Under the pieces are notes generated by a model. It saw only the letters and a program-made list of their open reading frames with translations, was not told the DNA's origin and searched no databases. The translations under genes and the position numbers were made by a program. A DNA stretch of 64,000 bases. It comes from Hydractinia symbiolongicarpus (Eukaryota; Cnidaria; Hydrozoa; Anthoathecata; Hydractiniidae). Below are positions 1 to 12,932 of this stretch, piece after piece (positions within the stretch are counted from its first letter, which is position 1; the number at the start of each line of letters is the position of its first letter). The stretch spans positions 18,680,001-18,744,000 of the forward strand of contig NC_079880.1 of NCBI RefSeq assembly GCF_029227915.1, given 5' to 3'.

Positions 1-3000
1 AAACTGTTATCCATCACCACTGAATTACCATAACTTTCCTAAGAGCTGTTGCACGTAAGTTGTGTTCTTTTTTTATGTCACTGTGTTTTTTCAAGTGAGA
101 CTCATGGTGCTTGTTAAAAATGATGAAACCCTATCCCTCCCGTTCGTCATCTGGCCCAATGATGCTATATAGTAAACACAGGGGTTGTTAAGGGTTGAGC
201 CCCCTGCCGTATTCAGAAACTTAATCAATATTAAATCTTTAGCAAAAATTGCTGCTTGTAAAAAAATGCTGATAATAACTATGATTCAATGGCTTTAAAA
301 ATAGTACTAAAAGCCTTGTTGCCATGGCACTCATACATAATTTTCTCAATCTCTAATAAACTTTAAATTCGATTTCAAAAGCTGTAGGGCATTTTTACAA
401 TCTTACGTAAATTCTCTTGCCAAATACGCAGCTTGGCTCCTTAGATCCAAAACCAGGTAATGGATTAAATCTCAAGTTTTATAATCTCATTAAGTTGGTG
501 CGACGGTGAACATAGCTCGCTTCGACATTGGATATAGAACAAACTACGTGAATGACGTTGCCAATAAATGGATTACAAAGAAATTCCGTAGTTTGTTCTC
601 CCTTACCCGTCATGCAGCATCTATGAAGGGGTATTTACCTGTGGTGAAACTTACGTTGGTGAAACTATTGGGAACGTACATACCAGGTGGAACGAACACA
701 ATGCGTGAAAAATGAATCTGGACCTGCCAAACACTTCGAGAAAACCGACAGCACAAGTTTTCATGGCGTGTCCTTGTTGTCAGCACCAACAAATTACCGA
801 CAACGACGTAATTTGAAAGCATCGATGATTGCTGTTAAAAATCCATCATTAAACAATCAAATCGATACAAAGAAACTCCCCTTATTTCATTATGGTGTCA
901 CTAAGAGTTTAGAGAATTTTAATTTTAACTTTTAACCTATTAAATAGAAATGACGTTTTTACTTGTAAAGTTTTATGCATTGAGAATGGTTATATAAACC
1001 GAAAAGCTTCTGCTAATTTTAACTTCTGTGTTTTTATTTGTTTTTACTATGAATATGTTGTATTTTTATAACGCTGTAATTATAAGCCGCCCTTTCTTTT
1101 TTTTCTAAACGAACGCGACGCTATTTACAGGACAGTGCGATTAAACATTCCTGTCACGTTAACGCTTGCAAAAGACGTGGCACAAAATCACGTCAACGCA
1201 GTACTTTCATACTCAACCAAAAACATACAATTTTTTTGTTTTGATATTTTTTGCTAGCTCTGTCAATGAAGTTATATGTCATGGTATTCCTGACCAGAGA
1301 GAATTACAAGAGGGAGATATTGTAAATCGTGAGTCGTTTTTATTCTCGTATCAACTCTTTCTCGTTCTTACTTTTGATTGCACTAAACTCCTTTTTTAAC
1401 TTATTATAACGCACAGTTTTTCCTTTACGACAGGCAGTAACGCTTTACGTATTGGTCCATTTTCTACAGTGAGTCGGCGTGCCTAACGCGTTGGTATTAC
1501 ATTCTTGTAGTGACGAAAGAACTAACAGAGACACAGTTATTTGAGCAGTTTTTATTTTTATGTGTGTTTTACAAAACAAAACCATATAAAAATTTTAAGG
1601 TGTATAACCACATGTTTTATAATGAAAACAACTGAGATGGGAGTATTTTTTAAAGTTGTAATAATTTCAAGGATTCCAGCCTAGTTTTTGCGTATGAAAG
1701 AGTTTTTGGTAAAAATAACTTATAAGAGTGAAATATAAGTACCAACAGCTGACCTTTTGTAATACCATCACAAATACTCTTCGTGTTCTTTCGTAGTCGA
1801 TGTGACGTGTTATTACGACGGTTTCCATGGGGATTTGAACGAAACTCTCTTCGTCGGGAAAGTCGACGACGACACTAAGTTGCTGGTTGAGACAGCGTAT
1901 GACTCTTTGATGGCCGCTGTTAACGAAGGTAATTTATTTACTTGCTTATTTTTTCTAAATTGGAAATTTTAACAGAGAATAAATACTGTTGTATTATGTA
2001 GTGAAACCTGGGGCTAGATATCGTGACATGGGGCAGTACATACAAAAAGAAGCACACGCTAATGGTTGTTCCGTCACAAGAACTTACTGCGGTCATGGTA
2101 TACATCGGTGAGTAATGGTTCGTTTGTCAAATCAATGAAGGTGGGCAAAACGCGTTTACTGATGTACTGGTACATTTCTGCTTGCTTCAAATGGAAGTGT
2201 ATTTTAAACTAAAGTCAAGTATATTACGCTTTCTTATCAATTTTGTAGCATTTATATTTGGATTGACTTTTATTCTATATTTAGGTTATTTCATACAGCT
2301 CCAAATGTTCCACACTATGCTAGTACGTATTGGTTTAAGTACCTCGTAAGATTAACTGCTTTCAAGCGCGTTAGGTATGCACGGAGGTAAAATGAATATA
2401 TTCTTTTTATAGAAAACAAAGCTGTTGGCGTAATGAAACCTGGTCACGTGTTCACTATAGAGCCAATGATAAATAAAGGTAGGTTTCGTTTTATGCAGCA
2501 CTGATCGATTTCTTCGAACCTAGTCCTCCCGGCTTGCTTGTGCTGCTTGTTTCGGTCCCACTCCGCGATCGAGCAGCAGACGTTGAGGTTTCAGACAATA
2601 CAACCTTGCTCTTGTGTCGACAAAGCCTTAACATAATTTTAATTTCTCGTCTTAATTCGGCGTTCGTTAGTGTGTATATTAATGGATTTAACACGGTTGT
2701 GAGATAGTTCAGTAGAAATAAACTATAGGCCTGTTTAATCTGCTTATATGGAATGCAGTGGTCACACGATGCTTCGATTATTATTACTGTCAAGTAGGGC
2801 ATAGTGCATATGAGATGTGTGACCACGATGCTCATCGTCGTGCGCACCGCTTTTTTGTTTATCTGGCGCTTGTTTATCGTATTGGACGGGGATGTGCCGT
2901 CATCATGGGCGTTTTTCTTCACCACGTTTTGTGTTCGTTGCCATGAGATTGTTGTCTTTTGTATCTTTTTGTGATGTAGTGATGCGAGATGGTATATTCT

Positions 3001-6000
3001 GATGTTTAAAATGGCTGCCACAAGGGTGGGTAGTATGGTCAGCGCAACGACTGTCCACAACAGAAATTCTCTCGTAAGCACTCGCGATATGATGCAATTT
3101 CTTTGGCTTAATTTTAAATCGACTGTTTCGTTAAACACGAACATCTTTCTTATCCAAAGTACTGGGACGAGGTTGCAAATACTTACTAACCAAATACACG
3201 CCAACAAACCTAGTACTCGTGTCTTTGTTACTTTCACGAGGTACAATAACGGTGAGCTCAAGTATACAAATCGATCATACGCAATTAAAGCTACGTTACC
3301 AATTGATATAACGTAGAATAATACTATCATGACGGCGACGCACTGGCAGAATATAAAATCGCCGGTTGTGTAGATGCTGATTCCCATGGTGGAGCCGAAA
3401 AGCGCAGTAAGAAAGTCGCACACAGCTAGATGGAAATAAAGCATGTATGTGCTTGTGTGTAGCTGTTTCTTTCTCAGGATGGCGATCATCACGATCATAT
3501 TGAGCATGATTCCCGCAGGACCAAGCACTGCTAGCAATGCGATGGTACCAACACGTTGCACACTGATTTTCATTGGTGCCATCTAAAACGAAAAAGTTTT
3601 CCTTCTTTAAATGTCAATACTCTTACTAATTTGGTTGAGTGTTTTTCATTACTATTTCGTTATTTTAGTGTTGAGATTTGCATATGAAAACTGTCCAACC
3701 TGAGAAACTTCTAACAGGGTCATAAATGACATTCCCCTGAAATATATAGATTTAAACCCTTTTTCCTTTTCCTTGTCTTAGTTCGTCAGGAAGTTGCAAC
3801 TCTTCTTATTTGAGACTTCGTTAGCAAATCTTCTCCTTTTTGCTCAGATTGTATCAAAAAGAAAGTGTTAAAGTATCGAATCACTTATCATCATCGTATG
3901 AAGGATGTATAAAGAATGCACAGTTTGGTATACTACTGAAAAACTATTAAGTACGTCCACATATCCCTCCCCTTTTCCCATTCTAAAAAATGTAAAATTT
4001 TGCACCCCTTCATGCGAATTTTTGAAATATTTTAGAGAGGTGTTTTTGTCCAAAGAACTTGTGATCGATTTTGAGTTTAGGAAACAGTGAGTTACACGGC
4101 TATCTTACTAACCAGTACTTATTTTTGACAAGCGAAGATCAAAAGTTAGTGATGTGTATATATTTGATCGAAGATGTGGAAATATTTCGCATGTTTTTTC
4201 TTTCCTTATACACAGAATTTAAGCAAGTAATACATCTCGAATCTGCACAGCCTCATTTTGATAGTTCACTAGTTTAGACTCACCGAACTCATAGAGCTGT
4301 AGTTTTTGTCCATGCTTTGTTGATTTTTTTTTTACTTTTTTTTGCTTGTAGAACAAAAAAATAAAATAATTCGCCTTTAAAATTTTCACAAATCTAAAGC
4401 CCAGTCCTTGCATTATTGCAATTTTAAAATCAGTTTTATCAACCACGTTAATCAAAAAAAATATTTTTATTCTATCTTTAATTTTTTTTATTTAAAAACT
4501 CATAATACTAGACTTTACCTTGAAAAAAAACTCAGCGTGTGTTAGCTGTCCAAAAGTAAAATAAACTTATTTCATCCTATTCAGAGTTTGGCGTTTAAAC
4601 ATTTCAAAGGTTGCGAAATTCACTTGTGGGAAAACATCCCTAAATCAATTCTTAACATACTTATATAATTGAAGATAAGCTCACCAAAGAAAGATAAAAG
4701 TGAAAATAAAAAAATCTATTGGTGGTAAAAACAAAGTTAGAGAAACATACCCCCTCGCCGCCACGTTGTCAAATAAAAAAGAAGAAGAGTTTTCCTGTTC
4801 GAGAAAAGAAGTATTGAATTTTTAAAAGATCCGCTGTTTCTTCTGCTACAGCTGTTTCCACTTATTTAATCAATACACTGACAATAAAAATGAGATGTTT
4901 TTGTACATACTTAATTTATTCGCCTGTTTCATTCCACTCTTTGTCAGGTCGATTTTACGCGATCATATATGGTCATGCACGTGGAGATATTAGGAGGGCT
5001 CTGTGTGTGAAATGTTGTACCGTAAAAGCAGGTTTTATTCATTCATCATTCTTGTTCAATGGCATTCAAACTTCGAGGTGTTCTCTATCATATCTGGGCA
5101 GATTTTTATGCACTGTCACAAAAAAGTACTAGCTTAATTTTGTATTTATCCTCGGTATGTGCTTATCCGACTTATATTTTCGAGAATTTTCCATTCGAAC
5201 GAGTTTCATTGTTTCGTTTCTCCTTAGTCTTTTCATGCTAACATGCTGGGAAGAATCAGTAGTCGACCTTCCATTCGTTGTAGAATATGCAACGAATGGG
5301 AGACCGAATACTTAGTTTTCAAAGATGGCATCTGCCATCTTTTTCCCGCCCTTTCTTTGTGCCGCTCGATTTCTGTTGATTTAATTTTTCGCAGTATTTC
5401 TTTTAACAATTGTATGTTGAGATTCGGCGTTTATAGACAATAATTTATATTTATAGGTACTTGGCGAGATGTGCTATGGCCTGATGACTGGACAGCTGTC
5501 ACTCAGGTAAGTAAAAGTTCTTCAGAAATAATAGATTGTCAAGTTTACGGTTTAGCGCGGTTGTGAATCATGCGCCTGGCAAAATAAAAAATAAAAAGTG
5601 GAGAGCTGCGAATTTGTTTAGTATACCGAAAATCGGGCGACTTCAAAGAACATTAGTTTAGGAATATTATGCTAATTACGTTTCGTAACTTTCTTTTAAT
5701 ACCGAAATTAGTTTCACGCCTATTGTTAAAAACTCTTCAGATGTTTCTCTTCATCTGCAGGTCAAATCTTTCTCATAAAACCTGATAGCTCGAAGCCCCG
5801 GTAACTTTTTTAAGTCCCATAGAGGTTCGAGTTATCAGGGGTATACTGTATTTCGTTTTGTGTTTGAAAATATGCAATGTAACCCCTTTCGAATTTCCAC
5901 AGGACACTGTTTTTGTTATAGGATGGGCAGCGTTCAGCACAGTTCGAGCAAACGTTACTTGTCACCGAGACCGGCGTAGAGATCTTAACAGCGCGAAAAG

Positions 6001-6053
6001 AAAACAACGGCAGGCCATATTTTAGAGATCAATTGGACGGTGTACCATTATGA
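1..6053 (+). CDS. METAP1: Methionine aminopeptidase 1, C-terminal part (5' end outside window)
   Basis: This cytosolic metalloprotease removes initiator methionine from nascent proteins. Eight exons can be read: 1-54, 1258-1328, 1797-1928, 2002-2107, 2285-2322, 2413-2478, 5457-5506 and 5922-6053 (TGA at 6051). They join in frame to about 215 residues with GT-AG introns. The five metal ligands of the pita-bread fold are visible: two Asp in NLDVT and GDLNET, His in YCGHGIH, Glu in TIEPM and Glu in AQFEQT. The substrate-binding His in ICHGIP is also present. The order and spacing fit type 1 METAP, and the amino-terminal zinc-finger region would lie upstream of base 1. The usually conserved His after the last metal-binding Glu (FEHT) is Gln here. 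Intron 6 is almost 3 kb and contains a GPCR gene on the other strand. Identification is secure; exon ends are by eye. Confidence 0.95.
480..935 (+). pseudogene. Relic of a retroelement GIY-YIG endonuclease domain
   Basis: This lies in METAP1 intron 1. Reading across two frames gives [20 protein letters not shown], the GIY-YIG signature, then a [12 protein letters not shown] block and NPSLNNQID. That is the end of the endonuclease carried by Penelope-like retroelements. There are frameshifts and a stop, and no intact reverse transcriptase is seen, so it is a dead 3' fragment. The upstream limit is approximate. Confidence 0.6.
2491..3582 (-). CDS. Class A (rhodopsin-like) G-protein-coupled receptor, intronless, nested in a METAP1 intron
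   Basis: This is a single 363-codon reading frame for a seven-helix plasma-membrane receptor. Class A landmarks are in place: Asn28 (TM1), Asp56 in LAVCDF (TM2), Cys79 at the start of TM3 with Cys163 in the second outer loop as its likely disulfide partner, the DRY variant Asp103-Arg104-Phe105, Trp131 (TM4), Pro185 (TM5), Cys259-Thr-Met-Pro262 (TM6, so the usual toggle Trp is Thr) and NPLIY 299-303 (TM7). The tail is Ser/Thr-rich. There is no Asp at the aminergic position of TM3 and no retinal-binding Lys in TM7, so it is neither a standard amine receptor nor an opsin. The ligand is unknown. The first Met at 3582 gives a short N-terminus of about 10 residues before TM1. It lies wholly inside METAP1 intron 6 on the opposite strand, so its transcript would be antisense only to intron. 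Confidence 0.9.
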   Translation of the reverse strand: MAPMKISVQRVGTIALLAVLGPAGIMLNMIVMIAILRKKQLHTSTYMLYFHLAVCDFLTALFGSTMGISIYTTGDFIFCQCVAVMIVLFYVISIGNVALIAYDRFVYLSSPLLYLVKVTKTRVLGLLACIWLVSICNLVPVLWIRKMFVFNETVDLKLSQRNCIISRVLTREFLLWTVVALTILPTLVAAILNIRIYHLASLHHKKIQKTTISWQRTQNVVKKNAHDDGTSPSNTINKRQINKKAVRTTMSIVVTHLICTMPYLTVIIIEASCDHCIPYKQIKQAYSLFLLNYLTTVLNPLIYTLTNAELRREIKIMLRLCRHKSKVVLSETSTSAARSRSGTETSSTSKPGGLGSKKSISAA

Positions 6054-7474
6054 GAAAAAATACGTATACCCATACGTATCTTTATAGCAGCTTTTCGGTG
6101 GGGGAAAACGTCCGATAAAAACAGATTCTCCGTCCGGGGAAAAGGCGTCTAAAAAGCGTCTACACTCCTCCAGTTTACTCGATCGGATAGTATACTGGAA
6201 TATCGTAATGCGACCAGTTTATTTTTGGAACTTTTTATTATTAGTAATGGATTTTTTTACGAAATTATAATGTCAAAAAATCTATTACTTGTATCTTTTT
6301 TTTTTGACTAGTGTCAGCATTTTTAAGTGAGCGACCAAAAATAACAATACGGTGGAACTCAAAGTGTATCAGCCATGAGGTTTTTCCTACATAGCGGGTG
6401 GCCACAAATTAGCTTTTATTGCTTCAAAAACTTGCTCTGGCGCAATATGATGTCCACTAAAGAGAAATTTCTGCCATAAGGGGACATTATCACTGCATAA
6501 AAAATGTAAATGCTATTTGCAAAGTACACTTTTACTTTCCAGTAACAATACGTCAGTAACGTCGTCGTCCAGTTTACATGTTTTATTCGTTCTGTTTCAT
6601 TTCATTTTGGTTTAAACGACTCTTTTAATTGCGTGACAATAAGACGTGTTACCACTTAAAGTAGTGAGCAATCCCATTTTTGCATCGACCGGTGTAGTGA
6701 TTCAAACGGTTTTGTTTAAGTGTAAACCAACCAAGAGGGGGCTAAAGTCTCGGTTTTTCGACAGTATTGCCATAGAGCAGTTTACACTTAATATACTCAT
6801 TCGCAAACTTCTTACTTCCACAACTCAATATCATAAAATGTGTCATGTAACTCCGATTTTTAAAACAAAGAATTTTTTTTTCCTATAAAAAATCTGTGCT
6901 TAAACTAACTTTACGCATGAATCAAGCCTATGGCGAAGATTTTTACAAGCCTAAAGATGCCTGTGTAATTAACGGCGACTTCAAAAAGAGAAAAGAGAGC
7001 ACCTCTAATCAACGGGGGCAAACTGCGGTCATGTCTTTATAGAAGACGCAGTGAACCTTGTTACTGAAAATATTCTCTTATTGGGTAACCAGAAAAAAAT
7101 AGAAATATTTCGCTCCAAACATTTGAAAAGCTGGTGATTCGAAGTAACAAGCAAAACTCTTATAAAGCTAAACTAAATTAGTTCGCGGATTGAGGTTCTA
7201 AAAACAAATTAGAGCAGGGGAAAAAATGGACACCCCTCATCATTGGACAAAAAGTGACTGCATCAAAGATTGATAGATAGCCGACTGTGTGCTGGAAAAA
7301 AGATTTTTACTTTGACCGTTCTTAATAAATTGTTGGTTTGCTGTTTTCCGACTCGTAGTTTTGATGCAGGGTCAGTCGGTCGGCAGATTATTTTTTTTAC
7401 TTTTTCGTCAGACAAAAAAAATAAAATTTTAATGACTGCTCTGGTCTTCTCGTGAGCCTCGCTTTACTGTGTAA
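6054..7474. other. Intergenic space between convergent METAP1 and CMC1
   Basis: This contains no supported gene. The short open frames here have no recognisable domains and are frequent by chance at this base composition. The METAP1 3' UTR must begin here, but I could not place its polyadenylation site confidently. Confidence 0.6.
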
Positions 7475-7872
7475 CAGTGTGACCACTAATAAAGTGAGAA
7501 CAAAAGTAAGGATATTAAGGAGACAAATTCACACTTTTTAAGGATATTTTGCTGCGAACGAGAATAAAAAAATAAGGATAATTAAGGAACAAACCAATTT
7601 TAGTTCTCTATCTTTATTGTTACATACTATTTTCTATGATAAGAAAATTATACATATAAATTATGCCCTGAAAGATAGAAAATATAGGATTTCAAGTAAC
7701 AGAGAAATATGTCTTACTGGTAACACATTTCCAAAAAAATTACGGTCAGAGAAAATAAGAAATTAAGGAGAATAGCTAAAATTTCAACTTTTTTAAGTAT
7801 TTTTAAGTACTTTTAAGGAGATTTTCTTTTTCTAAGGTTATTTAAGGAATTTAAGGAGGAGTGGTAACCCTG
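7475..7872. mobile_element. Putative MITE with hAT-like ends
   Basis: The ends are imperfect inverted repeats: CAGTGTGACCACT at the left, and AGTGGTAACCCTG at the right, which reads CAGGGTTACCACT inward. The element is flanked by TGTAA on both sides (7470-7474 and 7873-7877). The interior is rich in AAGGA strings in one orientation and has no coding capacity. The 5-bp flank duplication resembles that of the CAGGGGCGG-type element at 35332. The call rests on ends and flanks only. Confidence 0.5.
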
Positions 7873-8448
7873 TGTAACAAGTATGGTAGCCGTTTGAAGT
7901 GCGCGATCGCAGTGTGATCTGTTGTTTTGATTATTTATTTGCTTAGCGATTTCTTTGCTATATTATCATTTAACTAAAAATAATTTGAGTGCGTGGTTTA
8001 ATTGTTTTTGAGTCGGGAATAGGCGAGAACAAAACAAAAAATCTTTAAGGACGGCCTTACATTAAAAAAGTTAAAAGATGTGCGAAATTTGTACGATGAC
8101 AAAAAAAAAACAGTAAAAAAGGATACAAATAGGACCATTTATAATCACATTTAAAACAAGAATAAAAATTTCCAAAACTAGTCAATATTTATAACTTAAT
8201 AACGTCTTATAAAGATTTATTCTACAGAAATCACGCATGTTTGTAAATGCCACAAATAGCTCAAAATCCACTAACTAGCAAAAGTTTTATTTACAAAAAG
8301 TTTTAACACATTATATCTAAACGACATGGCGTTTCACATTGCATAGGATGTTCGTTTTATGGAAAACACATCACACAGCCATTATTTCGGCTATGGAGGT
8401 ATAGCATAATTAACTGCGCTTTTATTCTTGAATCCCAAACCGACATTT
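7873..8448. other. Intergenic, with the likely CMC1 poly(A) signal
   Basis: AATAAA on the minus strand at 8426-8421 lies 23 bases past the CMC1 stop and is the probable polyadenylation signal. Nothing else was recognised. Confidence 0.55.
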
Positions 8449-9697
8449 TCAATACACCACTGATTCTTTTTTCTGCTGTTTCTTTTTTACACCAGTCGCA
8501 GCGTAATGTTCTTGGAAGCTGTTTCGTGTTGTTAGATACTCCACGCGCGCTTCTTCGTAGAGTTCAGGTTTTGCTAGCCTGCAACGAAACAAAAATATAA
8601 CAACAATGCCAAAGATGTATAACTGAATCTTCCCTAACTTTTTGGTTTGTAGAACACCACTTATCGCCGTCGCAATAAACATACAGAACATAGTATATAC
8701 GCTTCAAGACAATAAAAGATGTTGCATTTTTTCACCTAATGTACTCAAGGCCCAGTGCTTCTCAACAAACTTACGCCCTCAAATAAAATAACGACGTGGT
8801 ACATAACATAGGAGACACTGCAATGTATCTATAAATCATCCCCCAGACAGTTGACTATTTTTTTTCCACCAGGCATTAGAATAAGGAAGTACATACATTT
8901 CTTTGAGACAACTCTTCATCGCTTTTGTTTCCTTTCCACAAGACCACGCCATCGAAATTGTTCGGCCTTTAACGCATTCAGCAAAACCTAGAAGTTGAAA
9001 ATATAATTTTGTCACATTGAAAAATCCCTACCATTAAGTATATGTTGTTTTTTGTTTCAAAGACTTTTGCAGGAAAGGCTTTTCCCGAAATCTTTAAAAC
9101 TTGGAAAAAGTTTGTGCCTGCAATGCCTTTTTGACTTTAGACTTTATGTTGCCATGATGTCACCTAATATAAAAACGTTTATAAAATTTATACACAGATA
9201 AACGAATATTCATCAAACTTTCTCTTAAAAGGACTGGCTCATAGATTTTCAGGAAATTCTTCTAAGTTAAGAAACAGTTGCGTATAAAAATGTGCAAACA
9301 TATATAACTTGTTTATCTACAATATAGACATACACCAAACAATAAACAGACCAGCAGGCGCATTTATTCGCCACCTAAAACTTTTTTATGTTTGGAATGG
9401 AAGAAAATTTGACAGATTGAATTCTCATCCTTATACTGATGAAGGTGTTCACACATTTTAATCCTTATGGTGTGTATAGTCACGCTTTTTAAACAGATTT
9501 GTAAAAAATTAAATATTGTTGTACTTACTGGCCATGACATCTTTGCATAGTACTTTGGCCTTTTTCTTCATCAAGTTTGGGATAAGCACTTCAGACTCAA
9601 TTTTTCGTAAATGATCTCCTTTAGCCCAAGGAGCTATATCAAGAAGCTCCTTGTTAACAGCTTTTTTTCCATGCAAATCTTTTATTTCTTCGACCAT
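8449..9697 (-). CDS. CMC1: CMC1, COX assembly mitochondrial protein (twin CX9C)
   Basis: CMC1 is a small intermembrane-space protein that helps deliver copper and assemble cytochrome c oxidase. Three exons on the minus strand (9697-9529, 8987-8897, 8578-8449) join to 129 codons. The N-terminal block HLRKIESEVLIPNLMKKKAK is the CMC1 signature. Two CX9C motifs follow: the first Cys lies in KVLCKDVMA and its partner in SFAEC across an exon join, and the second pair is CGKETKAMKSC, with 11 residues between the motifs. The family motif before the basic tail is seen as LYEEARVEYL. The tail KKKQQKK is lysine-rich. The start Met at 9697 is the first in frame, but the frame stays open upstream, so a further 5' exon is possible. 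The gene is convergent with METAP1. Confidence 0.88.
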
Positions 9698-9750
9698 TTC
9701 TTCTTCTTTTAGTAGAAAAATAATATACGTATATAATGTGCAGTAAAAAT

Positions 9751-10555
<805 letters not shown>

Positions 10556-10559
10556 AAAC

Positions 10560-11957
10560 TAGCAAACATACCACATACTAAATGAGCAGGTTTTCTAAAA
10601 CATCATCATTAATAATGAACCTCTTGAACAAATCAATTTCGTTGACACTTTAGGTAATTACCTTTTAATTCCTTATATTATGCTGCCAATACGAGTATGT
10701 TGAACATCAAAAACTCTGATTGATAACATTTATATTTCCCCCAATAAGATGAAATCTTTATCTGGTAATTTTATTATTGGCATATCAGACCATCTCGCTC
10801 AATTTACTATTTTGCAAAATGAACATTTTCGTGAAGAAAGCATTAAGAGTAAAAAGTTTGGCAGTATCAATTTTAAACAAATATTTAGTTCAACTGACTG
10901 GGAAAAGGTGCTATAAATCTTAACAATAAAAAGCCTAGCCTTTTTTTTATTCTTTCTTTAATCAGCTGAATGAACTTATAGATCTGTGCACACCCACAAG
11001 AAAGTTGTACAAAAAACAGGCTAAAAATAATATGAAACCATGGATAACCAAGGGAATTAAAAAAAGAGAGATTCCTTGTTAAAAAAATTTATAAATACTA
11101 AAAATGCAGTAATTAAGGGCATTTTACGCAGCGAATATAAATTAAGAAATAAAATTGTTGCTCCTATTAAAATTAGTAAAAATAACTTAATATAAAAAGT
11201 TCTTTAAAGAAAACATTAAAAAATCTAAAGCCACTTGGAAGGGTATAAATGAAATTATTAATAAATCAAATAAAAATCAACCTAAGATCTTTCTAAATAA
11301 ATATAATAATATAATTTCAGACCCTAGTGAAATTGCAAATTCATTTAATGAGTTTTTCAGTTCTATTGCCACCAAACTTCAAGAAAAAATACCTTATTTT
11401 GGCAATTATATACAAACACTTTATCTCAAGGAACCTCTCAACTAAATCATTTTTTTTAAACTGTGACTCCAGATGATATGCCCAAAACAATTCAATCTTT
11501 AAACCATAATAAAAGCTGTGGTGAATTCAGTATTCCAAAAGCTATTTTTGTTTTTGTATCACATGAACTATCTCTTATTTTAACGAAAATAATCAATTTC
11601 TCTTTTGAACCAGGGATTTTTCCATCTTCCCTTAAAATTAGTAAAGTAATCCCAATTTTTAAAAACAAAGGATCAAACCAAGATGTGAACAATCATCGTT
11701 CTATCACTCTACTTTCAAATACAGACAAAATTTTTGAAAAACTTATTCATAAAAGGCTTACAACCTTTTTAATCAAGCATAATATATTTTTTAAAAGACA
11801 ATTTGGTTTTAGAAGTATGCATTCTGCCAATCATGCTCTGATTACTTTAACTGAAGATATACGTAGGGCACTTGATGATGGGCAGTTTTCTTGTGGTGTG
11901 TTCATAGATCTCCAAAAAGCTTTCGATACTTTTAGTTATAATATACTACTTCAAAAA
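10560..11957 (+). mobile_element. LINE (Jockey/CR1 group), 5'-truncated, part before the LTR insertion
   Basis: The end of an AP endonuclease domain can be read near 10690-10830 (LIDNIYI, then IIGISDHLAQF). A linker follows, and then the reverse-transcriptase N-terminus as an open frame at 11463-12020: KVIPIFKNKGSNQDVNNHR, ITLLSNTDKIFEKLIHKRL, RQFGFRSMHS, and catalytic motif A at FIDLQKAFDT. Stops and frameshifts upstream show decay. The LINE is broken at 11957 by an LTR element and resumes at 17967. Its 5' start is approximate. Confidence 0.8.
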
Positions 11958-12151
11958 TATTATAACTCCAGAAAGATGGGGAAAAACAGACAGACAGAAA
12001 ATGTATATAACACTTCTTAGACCGCCATCTTTATAATAAGATCACATGTACAAATCCCGTAAAGATATACGCGGAAAACACAAACACATGGTTTTAAAGT
12101 ATAACCAATAGCATAGAACAAAATGTAAACATAAATGGCGGATATATAACA
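11958..12151 (-). repeat. Gypsy LTR (extra copy)
   Basis: This 194-bp LTR is identical by eye to those at 13550 and 17768. It begins TGTTATATAT when read on the minus strand. It is the third LTR, generated by the tandem duplication. Confidence 0.93.
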
Positions 12152-12174
12152 ATCCTCCACCAATAGTCCACAGT

Positions 12175-12932
12175 TTAAACGTATACAATGCGGTTCAAGT
12201 CATAGTCCTCGAAATGCTTTGGTAAACGGCGAGATCGTTCAGGTCGAGAATTGGTGTCCTTGTTCACATCTTCTGCAACGTCTTCAAACGGCTCAGATGT
12301 CTCAGGAACAGGTAACTGGACCCTTGGCTCGATTTCAGTAACGGTTTCGTCAACTTCTGACGGTTCAAACTGTGGTAGCACAGCCAGAGGTGGGTCTGTC
12401 TCTACCATTGCTGAATCAGCTAATCTCTCGCCGGTTGCAGCTCGCATTTGATCGATGTGGCGTTGAACGATTTTCTCTCCCACTTCAACATCGTATGTCA
12501 CAGGTCCTCTCTTTCTCGAAATGTTTCCTCTCACCCACCGTGGTCCTTGACCAAAATTTCTAATCAGTACCTCCTCTTGGTCTAGAAATTGCCGCAGCGG
12601 TTTCAATCGATGACTTCGATTCTCAGAATCCATCTGTTTCCCCTTGACTGTCTGTTTCAGATCTGGTTTAACGAAATGGAGGGCACTCCTTAATTGACGA
12701 TTGAACAGTAGTTCTGCAGGTGACCTGCCCGTGGTGGTGTGTGGTGTGATGCGGTACGTGAACAGCAAACGGCTTACTCTGGTCTCAATGGATTGACCAT
12801 TCGATTCTATCTTTTTAAGACTGTTTTTCACAGTTTGGACGGTTCTCTCTGCTTGTCCATTTGAAGCAGGATGGTATGGTGCAGAAAAAATGTGTCTGAT
12901 GTTATTTCGTTTCATAAATTGCTCAAATTCAG
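12175..12932 (-). pseudogene. Duplicated fragment of Gypsy pol (integrase C-terminus)
   Basis: This has the same sequence as the last roughly 250 codons of the gag-pol at 13767-17741, starting just inside the integrase core (QFMKRNNIRHIF) and running through YHPASNGQAERT to the pol stop. It lacks the rest of the polyprotein because the duplication breakpoint cuts it at 12932, where LINE sequence begins. Confidence 0.92.

Larger units (their letters stand above)
11341..12932. repeat. 1592-bp tandem duplication, copy 1
   Basis: This holds part of the LINE reverse transcriptase, one complete LTR and the 3' end of Gypsy pol. The next 1592 bases repeat it almost exactly. The only difference noticed is one base (a/t) about 5 bases from the copy-1 end, at the breakpoint. 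Confidence 0.93.

Noticed and set aside
2758-3316. Plus-strand open frames opposite the GPCR
   Set aside because: They are antisense shadows of the receptor gene with no motifs of their own.
2491-3582. Opsin
   Set aside because: The TM7 position for the retinal-binding Lys is Tyr.
4890-5443. Overlapping short frames in METAP1 intron 6
   Set aside because: No domain, no splice support, and they are interrupted.
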